This document shows, one piece after another, positions 39,902 to 45,085 of a DNA stretch of 45,085 nt; the first letter of the stretch is position 1, and the number at the start of each line of letters is the position of its first letter. The notes under the pieces are model-generated. The model was not told the origin of the DNA. It searched no databases and saw nothing but the letters and a program-made list of their open reading frames with translations. Both the position numbers and the translations under genes were made by a program. Source of the DNA: Bacteroidota bacterium (GTDB taxonomy: Bacteria; Bacteroidota; Bacteroidia; Flavobacteriales_F; PHOS-HE28); assembly GCA_018267155.1 (NCBI GenBank), contig JAFDZE010000011.1, forward strand, positions 1-45,085, written 5' to 3'.

Positions 39902-42130
39902 ATGAGCACCTTACAGACCGCCCCGCCGTATGTGATCGACCCCGAAAAGGAGCGCGATGAGATCATCGCCCGGTACAAGGGCTTGCTGCGCAGCATCCGG
40001 GGGAATCGGACACCGGAACACACGCGCATGGTGCGCAAGGCGTTCAACATCGCGGTGGAGGCGCACAAGGAACAGCGGCGCAAGACGGGCGAGCCGTACA
40101 TTTATCACCCGATAGAGGTAGCCCGTATCTGCGCGGCGGAGATCGGTCTTGGAGCCACGAGCGTGACGGCGGCACTGCTGCACGACACGGTGGAGGACAC
40201 GGACATCACGTTGGAGGAGGTGAAGGAGATGTTCGGGCAGACGGTGGCCGACATCGTGGACGGCCTCACCAAGATCAGCGGCCTTCAGTTCCAGACCGAC
40301 AGCATCCAGGCGGAGAACTTCCGCAAGGTGCTGCTCACCCTGAGCCGCGACGTGCGGGTGATCCTGATCAAGCTGGCCGACCGGCTGCACAACATGCGCA
40401 CGCTGGAGGGCATGGCGCGCGACAAGCAATTGAAGATCGCCAGCGAAACGCTCTTCCTGTACGCGCCGCTGGCACACCGCCTGGGCCTGTACAACATCAA
40501 GAGCGAGCTGGAGGACCTGGCGCTGAAATTCAAGGAACCGGACGTCTACCACGACATCGCCACGCGGCTGAAGAAGGGGGAGGCCGTGCGCAAGCGGTTC
40601 ATCAGCCGCTTCACGGTGCCCATCCGCGAGAGCCTTGACAAGGAGGGCTTCACATACGAGATCAAGGGGCGGCCCAAGAGCATCCACAGCATCTACAACA
40701 AGATGCTGAAGAAGAACGTCACCTTCGAAGAGGTTTACGATGTCTTCGCCATCCGGATCATCATCGATACGAAGCCGGAGTTGGAGAAGGCCGACTGCTG
40801 GCGGGTGTACTCCTTCGTCACCGACCACTACCAACCGAGCCCGGACCGGTTGCGGGACTGGATAAGCTCGCCGAAGGCCAACGGATACGAGAGCCTGCAC
40901 ACCACGGTGATGAGCCCTGGTGGGCGGTGGGTGGAAGTGCAGATCCGCAGTCGCCGCATGGACGAGATCGCCGAGATGGGACTGGCGGCGCACTACCGGT
41001 ACAAGAGCGATGATGAGCACGTCACGGCACTGGACAACCTCCTGAACCGGATCCGCGAAACGCTGAATGCGCCCGGTACCAGCGCGGTGGACTTCGTGAA
41101 CGACTTCAAGCTGAACCTCTTCAGCGATGAGATCATGGTCTTCACACCGAAGGGCGACATGATGAACCTGCCCTCCAACGCCACCGCCTTGGACTTCGCC
41201 TTCGATATCCACAGCCAGGTGGGGCGGCAGTGCATCGGTGCCAAGGTGAACCACAAGCTGGTGCCCTTGAGTCATGTGCTGCACAGCGGGGACCAGATCG
41301 AGATCATCACCAGCAGGAAACAGCAGCCCAAGGAGGAATGGCTCGGCTGGGTGGTAACGGCCCGGGCGCGGCACAAGATCAAGCAGGCCCTGCGCGAGCA
41401 GAAGCGCAAGCTCGCGGTGGTGGGGCGCGAAGCCGTACACCAGGCCCTGCGACGCTGGGGCGCGCGCGTGGACGCCACCAACATCAACATACTGCGCGAG
41501 CACTACGGCACCCTCACCAATACCGACCTGTTCTGGCAGGTGGCACGCGGGCGCTTCGATCTGGAGGCGGAAAAGGACCCGCCGGTGAAGAACGGCCGAC
41601 TGCTGTTCAAGGAAGAGGACCGCCCGCGCGATGAACGCTCGCTGGAGGAAGTGCTCAAGGAGATCCGTGGCTCCGAGGGCGGCGCGCTGACCATCGGCGA
41701 CGAACTGCACAAGATCGAGTACAAATTGTGCAAGACCTGCCGCCCGATCGCCGGTGACGAGGTCTTCGGCTTCATCACCCCGAACGACGGCATCCACATC
41801 CATCGTGTGAGCTGCGACAAGGCCGTACAGCTCATGAGCAACGGCGCGCACCGCATCGTGAAGGCACGCTGGAAAGGCAAGGACAGCGTGGAGTTCCTGG
41901 CCGGCATCCGCTTCCGGGGCATGGACGCGGTGGGCATCGTCAACAAGATCACCTCCATCATCAGCAAGGAGCACAACGTGAACATGCGTTCCATCAGTTT
42001 CGACAGCAACGACGGCGTTTTCGAGGGGAAGGTGATGGCCTTCGTACACGACGCCGACCACTTGCGCTCATTGATGGACAAGCTGCGCCGCCTGCCCAGT
42101 GTGAACATGGTGGAGCGGATGGACAACTGA
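39902..42130 (+). CDS. rel: RelA/SpoT-family (p)ppGpp synthetase/hydrolase
   Basis: The protein has 742 residues from ATG 39902; an in-frame start 20 codons earlier lies within the promoter region. Domains in order: the hydrolase HD domain with His69 (YIYHP) and HDTVEDTD (His94, Asp95, Glu98, Asp99), the synthetase domain (KGRPKSIHSIYNKML near 260, ANGYESLHTTVMSP near 325), a TGS domain (FTPKGDMMNLPSNATALDFAFDIHSQVG near 420), and a C-terminal ACT domain (GIVNKITSIISKEHNVNMRSISF). Both HD and synthetase motifs are intact, so it is probably bifunctional, making and degrading the stringent-response alarmone in the cytosol. This is a housekeeping gene. Confidence 0.93.
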   Translation: MSTLQTAPPYVIDPEKERDEIIARYKGLLRSIRGNRTPEHTRMVRKAFNIAVEAHKEQRRKTGEPYIYHPIEVARICAAEIGLGATSVTAALLHDTVEDTDITLEEVKEMFGQTVADIVDGLTKISGLQFQTDSIQAENFRKVLLTLSRDVRVILIKLADRLHNMRTLEGMARDKQLKIASETLFLYAPLAHRLGLYNIKSELEDLALKFKEPDVYHDIATRLKKGEAVRKRFISRFTVPIRESLDKEGFTYEIKGRPKSIHSIYNKMLKKNVTFEEVYDVFAIRIIIDTKPELEKADCWRVYSFVTDHYQPSPDRLRDWISSPKANGYESLHTTVMSPGGRWVEVQIRSRRMDEIAEMGLAAHYRYKSDDEHVTALDNLLNRIRETLNAPGTSAVDFVNDFKLNLFSDEIMVFTPKGDMMNLPSNATALDFAFDIHSQVGRQCIGAKVNHKLVPLSHVLHSGDQIEIITSRKQQPKEEWLGWVVTARARHKIKQALREQKRKLAVVGREAVHQALRRWGARVDATNINILREHYGTLTNTDLFWQVARGRFDLEAEKDPPVKNGRLLFKEEDRPRDERSLEEVLKEIRGSEGGALTIGDELHKIEYKLCKTCRPIAGDEVFGFITPNDGIHIHRVSCDKAVQLMSNGAHRIVKARWKGKDSVEFLAGIRFRGMDAVGIVNKITSIISKEHNVNMRSISFDSNDGVFEGKVMAFVHDADHLRSLMDKLRRLPSVNMVERMDN

Positions 42131-42247
42131 CCGTTTGGAAGGCGACCGCACCAGGGTGGCACCGCTGGTGGCTGGAAGTTCCCGGTCCGGAACCTCCCCG
42201 TTCGCTGCCGTTCGTCGTTCCAGGGACGAACAAGCGGCCCATCCGCC

Positions 42248-42255
42248 TATTTTGG
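42248..42255 (+). promoter_or_regulatory. Candidate -7 element before the TonB-dependent receptor
   Basis: TATTTTGG resembles TAnnTTTG with the run of T one base short, 46 bases before the ATG at 42302. The 171-base gap also holds a 7-bp hairpin (GTTCGTC 42210-42216 with GACGAAC 42225-42231) without a T-run. Evidence is modest. Confidence 0.3.
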
Positions 42256-42301
42256 CGCCCTTTTCCACCCCCGTCCACCGCAACGGCGTACCACCTTCCT
42301 G

Positions 42302-44665
42302 ATGCCCTTCACCCCGATCCCCGGCAAGTTGTACCGCTTTGCAGCGGTTTGCTCGCTGATCCTCCCGCTCTTCGCCGCCGCCCAAACGGGCACCCTCAAA
42401 GGCTTCGTGTACGAGCACGCGACGGGCGAGCCGAGCATCTTCACCCCGGTCAATGTGGTGGGCACCAACTTCCACGCCACCACCGACGTGGAAGGCTACT
42501 TCAGCATCACCAAGATCCCGGCAGGTAAATATACCGTCCGCATCGTGTACCTCGGGTACGACACGCTCTCCAAGGAGGTGGAAGTGCGTGCGGGGAGCAT
42601 CACCACGGAGAAACTCTTCCTGAAGAAGGGCGCCATCGCCCTGCCCGATGTGGAGGTGACACGCGACCGGCAGGAAGCCGAAGCACAGACACGGGTAAGC
42701 GTGCAGCGCATGACGCCCAACGAGATCGAGCGGGTACCGGCCATCGGCGGTCAGGCCGATCTGGCGCAGGCCCTGCAGGTCTACCCCGGCATGGTGTTCA
42801 CCGGCGACCAGGGCGGGCAGCTGTACATCCGCGGGGGATCGCCCATCATGAACAAGGTGCTCATGGACGGCATGGTGCTCTACAACCCCTTCCACAGCAT
42901 CGGCCTTTTCAGCGTGTTCGACAACGACATCCTGCGGAACGCGGATATTTATACCGGTGGATTCAACGCCGAGTACGGCGGGCGCATGAGCAGCGTGATG
43001 GACATCACCACGCGCGACGGCAACAAACAACGCTTCAGCGGCAAAGTGGCCGCCAGCACATTCGCGGCCAAGGCCATGCTCGAAGGCCCGATCGCCAAGG
43101 CGAAGACCGAAGGAGGCGGCGGGGTCAGCTACCTGCTCAACTTCAAGCACAGCTACCTGGATCAGACCAGCAAGACACTGTACTCCTTCGTGGACACGGC
43201 CGGTCTCCCGTTCAAGTTCACCGACCTGTACGGCAAGATCAGCATGAACGCCGCCAACGGCAGCAAGGTGAACCTTTTCGGCTTCCACTTCACGGACGGG
43301 GTGCGTTACCGCGGGGTGAGCGACCTGGACTGGAAGAACTCCGGTGGCGGAGCCAGCTTCGTTCTGGCCCCCAGCGGTAGCGCCATCCTGATCGATGGCG
43401 TGTTCGCCCTGAGCAACTACGAAGTGACCATGAAGGAGCGCGACCTGGCCCCGCGCAGCAGCAGCATCAACAGCTTCAACGGGGGGCTCAACTTCAAGTA
43501 CTTCGCTGGCGAGGACGAGATCAAGTACGGGGTTGACATCGTGGGCGTCCGCACCGATTTCAACTATTTCAACAGCACCGGTCTGCGCCTCACACAGCAG
43601 AAGATCAGCACCGAGATCGCCGGGTACATCAACTACAAGATCAAGATCGGTCGGTTGGTGCTCGATCCGGGCATGCGCGCACACTACTACGCCACCCCGG
43701 CCGTGATGAGCTGGGAGCCGCGCTTCAGCTTCAAGCTGAACCTGTATGATGTGAAGAGCACGGCGGACATCTGGCCCAAGGTGCGTGTGAAAGGTGCCGT
43801 GGGCCGTTACAGCCAGAACCTGATCGCCGCCCAGAGCGACCGCGACGTGGTGAACCTCTTCTACGGCTTCCTCACCGCACCGGAGGACATCACGAACGAA
43901 ATGACCCTGGAGAACGGGAAAACACGCGAGATCAAAGACCCGATCCAGAGGGCCGACCATGCCATCTTCGGGTTCGAGGTGGACGTGAACCGCCGATTGA
44001 AGGCGAACATCGAGGGCTACATCAAGAACTTCCGGCAGGTGAGCAACCTGAATCGCAACAAGATCTACGAGGACATCCCTGAATTCGCCAACCAGCCGGA
44101 CCAGTTGAAGAAGGACTTCATGATGGAGACCGGCAAGGCCTACGGCGGGGATGTGCTGCTGACCTATGAGAAGGACCACCTGTACCTGTGGGCGGTGTAT
44201 TCGCTCAACTACGTTACGCGGTGGGACGGCACGCGCTCCTATCACCCGGTCTGGGATCGTCGTCACAACGTGAACCTGGTGGGCAGCTACACCTTCGGCA
44301 AATTCAGCAGCTGGAAAGTGACCGCACGTTGGAACTTCGGCAGTGGCTTCCCGTTCACCCCCACCCAAGGCTTCTACGAGCGCCTGCCCTTCGACGATGG
44401 CGTGGCGCAGAACATCCAGAACGCCAACGGCGATCTGGGACTGCTGTACGGCGACCTCAACAGCAAGCGCCTGCCCGCCTACCATCGGTTGGACCTGGGG
44501 CTGACCAAGACGTGGAAGTTCAGCGAGCACCAGATGATCCAGGCGGATGTGAGCGTAACGAACACATACGACCGCCGGAACATCTTCTACTTTGACCGGG
44601 TGACCGCCAGCCGCAAGGACCAATTGCCGATCCTGCCCAGCGTAGGGTTGAGTTGGACGTTTTGA
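42302..44665 (+). CDS. TonB-dependent receptor with carboxypeptidase-like regulatory domain
   Basis: The protein has 787 residues. The signal peptide is clear (KLYRFAAVCSLILPLFAAAQ), followed by a carboxypeptidase-regulatory-like beta domain (GTLKGFVYEHATGEP, EGYFSITKIPAGKYTVRIVYLGYD, residues about 28-110). The plug domain has LAQALQVYPGMVFTGDQGGQLYIRGG and IYTGGFNAEYGGRMSSVMDITTRDG, and the C-terminal barrel ends in an aromatic residue (LSWTF). This is an outer-membrane transporter energised by TonB. There is no SusD-like partner gene, and its length is typical of Bacteroidota receptors that take up siderophores or peptides. The substrate is unknown. The annotated 3' end is at the TGA at 44663-44665. 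Confidence 0.9.
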   Translation: MPFTPIPGKLYRFAAVCSLILPLFAAAQTGTLKGFVYEHATGEPSIFTPVNVVGTNFHATTDVEGYFSITKIPAGKYTVRIVYLGYDTLSKEVEVRAGSITTEKLFLKKGAIALPDVEVTRDRQEAEAQTRVSVQRMTPNEIERVPAIGGQADLAQALQVYPGMVFTGDQGGQLYIRGGSPIMNKVLMDGMVLYNPFHSIGLFSVFDNDILRNADIYTGGFNAEYGGRMSSVMDITTRDGNKQRFSGKVAASTFAAKAMLEGPIAKAKTEGGGGVSYLLNFKHSYLDQTSKTLYSFVDTAGLPFKFTDLYGKISMNAANGSKVNLFGFHFTDGVRYRGVSDLDWKNSGGGASFVLAPSGSAILIDGVFALSNYEVTMKERDLAPRSSSINSFNGGLNFKYFAGEDEIKYGVDIVGVRTDFNYFNSTGLRLTQQKISTEIAGYINYKIKIGRLVLDPGMRAHYYATPAVMSWEPRFSFKLNLYDVKSTADIWPKVRVKGAVGRYSQNLIAAQSDRDVVNLFYGFLTAPEDITNEMTLENGKTREIKDPIQRADHAIFGFEVDVNRRLKANIEGYIKNFRQVSNLNRNKIYEDIPEFANQPDQLKKDFMMETGKAYGGDVLLTYEKDHLYLWAVYSLNYVTRWDGTRSYHPVWDRRHNVNLVGSYTFGKFSSWKVTARWNFGSGFPFTPTQGFYERLPFDDGVAQNIQNANGDLGLLYGDLNSKRLPAYHRLDLGLTKTWKFSEHQMIQADVSVTNTYDRRNIFYFDRVTASRKDQLPILPSVGLSWTF

Positions 44666-44692
44666 GGGCATTGCCGTAGGTACTGGAGCGAG

Positions 44693-44728
44693 CAGCCGAC
44701 AGCAGGCAGGTCGCAGCGGACAGCAGGC
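44693..44728 (+). repeat. Short imperfect direct repeat
   Basis: CAGCCGACAGCAGGC (44693-44707) and CAGCGGACAGCAGGC (44714-44728) match at 14 of 15 positions with a 21-base period. They lie in the 202-base gap between the receptor and pyrG. The rest of the gap holds the pyrG promoter and no gene. Confidence 0.6.
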
Positions 44729-44816
44729 GGCCCATCCATGTTGTTCCGCGGACCACCTGCATCTCGCTGCCTGGTACCGGGTCAACCAAAAACCCCCTTC
44801 CGCTTCGCGTATCCGT

Positions 44817-44824
44817 TATCTTTG
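44817..44824 (+). promoter_or_regulatory. -7 element of the pyrG promoter
   Basis: TATCTTTG is a perfect match to TAnnTTTG, 43 bases before the ATG at 44868. A clear -33 TTTG is not seen at the expected position, where there is a run of C. Confidence 0.5.
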
Positions 44825-44867
44825 TGCCCCGTGATCGCGGCTCAATTCAGAGCCCTCTCACCAGGCG

Positions 44868-45085
44868 ATGACGGGTTCCACCAAGTACATCTTCGTTACG
44901 GGCGGCGTTACCAGCAGCTTGGGCAAGGGCATCGTGAGCGCTTCGCTCGCCAAGCTGCTGCAAGCACGCGGGTTCACCGTGACCATCCAAAAGCTGGACC
45001 CGTACATCAATGTGGACCCCGGCACGCTGAACCCGTATGAGCATGGGGAGTGCTTCGTAACGGAGGACGGGGCGGAGACCGACCT
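44868..45085 (+). CDS. pyrG: CTP synthase, N-terminal fragment
   Basis: The first 72 codons of a gene that leaves the window. The start at ATG 44868 gives [18 protein letters not shown], the canonical first strand and ATP-binding loop of the CTP synthase amidoligase domain, continuing through [32 protein letters not shown], with the conserved Lys and acidic residues of the UTP/ATP site, to DGAETD at the end of the window. The enzyme aminates UTP to CTP using glutamine. This is a housekeeping gene; the glutaminase domain lies outside the window. Confidence 0.95.
   Translation, partial: MTGSTKYIFVTGGVTSSLGKGIVSASLAKLLQARGFTVTIQKLDPYINVDPGTLNPYEHGECFVTEDGAETD

Noticed and set aside
39911-42061. 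Long open frame (about 700 codons) on the - strand opposite rel
   Set aside because: The + strand frame is an unmistakable RelA/SpoT protein; the antisense frame is a by-product of high third-position GC.
42210-42231. Seven-bp hairpin after rel as a terminator
   Set aside because: The stem is short and is followed by AAGCGGCC, not a T-run, so there is too little support for a terminator call.
42068-44785. Very long open frame (about 900 codons) on the - strand opposite the TonB-dependent receptor
   Set aside because: It mirrors the receptor codon pattern, is rich in His/Val/Arg/Ala repeats typical of antisense GC-rich frames, and has no family motif.
1-45085. CRISPR arrays, tRNA or rRNA genes, insertion sequences, phage genes
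   Set aside because: No regularly spaced repeats, no cloverleaf-like sequence in the short gaps, and no transposase or integrase motif was found on either strand.

Overview
The window reads as a chromosomal segment of a high-G+C (roughly 60 % by eye) member of the Bacteroidota, probably a Flavobacteriales-like lineage. Supporting this are a TonB-dependent receptor with an N-terminal carboxypeptidase-regulatory-like domain, a DarA/DarB dialkylresorcinol pair, a single long RelA/SpoT protein, Bacteroidota-type promoter elements (TTTG, about 19 bases, TAnnTTTG), few clear Shine-Dalgarno sites and tightly coupled operons. No tRNA, rRNA, insertion sequence or CRISPR array was seen.

Layout. (1) 1-4771: housekeeping and miscellaneous genes: the 3' end of glyA, two small exported proteins, a YdcF-like lipoprotein, an HTTM-domain membrane protein with its DUF5819-like partner, and fumarylacetoacetase. 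(2) 4849-14791 (+): a capsule/exopolysaccharide (EPS) operon with Wza-like export lipoprotein, Wzc-like tyrosine autokinase, flippase, GT2 glycosyltransferase, a CDP-sugar branch (RfbF, RfbG and an RmlC-like epimerase), a polysaccharide-deacetylase-like protein and an initiating sugar transferase. Its promoter has a run of eight G in the spacer. (3) 14848-22766 (+): a dialkylresorcinol/flexirubin-like lipid locus with DarA, DarB, a small HTH-like protein, a BtrH-type acyltransferase, an ABC exporter and a ketosynthase/chain-length-factor pair. No acyl carrier protein or ammonia lyase is present. (4) 22876-39756 (-): a second, long polysaccharide locus read on the other strand. It holds a DegT aminotransferase, NeuD-like acetyltransferase, several glycosyltransferases, a Wzy/WaaL-like protein, two polysaccharide deacetylases, two asparagine-synthetase-type enzymes, an ATP-grasp ligase, two FemAB/GNAT-like transferases and a DUF354 protein. 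A lone AhpD-like gene on the + strand (31061-31609), with its own terminator, splits it in two. (5) 39902-45085 (+): rel, a TonB-dependent receptor and the start of pyrG.

Working together: the + strand EPS operon supplies the initiating transferase, flippase, export channel and kinase. The - strand locus supplies the polymerase, most glycosyltransferases and a rich set of amide/acyl/deacetyl decorating enzymes, so the two loci look like halves of one Wzx/Wzy-dependent pathway. The lipid locus between them would make an envelope pigment or resorcinol lipid. The most interesting points are the possibly phase-variable promoter of the EPS operon, the incomplete dialkylresorcinol locus with a catalytically dead ketosynthase partner and a BtrH-like acyltransferase, and the amide-forming/aminoacyl-transfer-type enzyme set in the - strand locus. 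Functions are inferred from motifs read by eye; no database search was possible.
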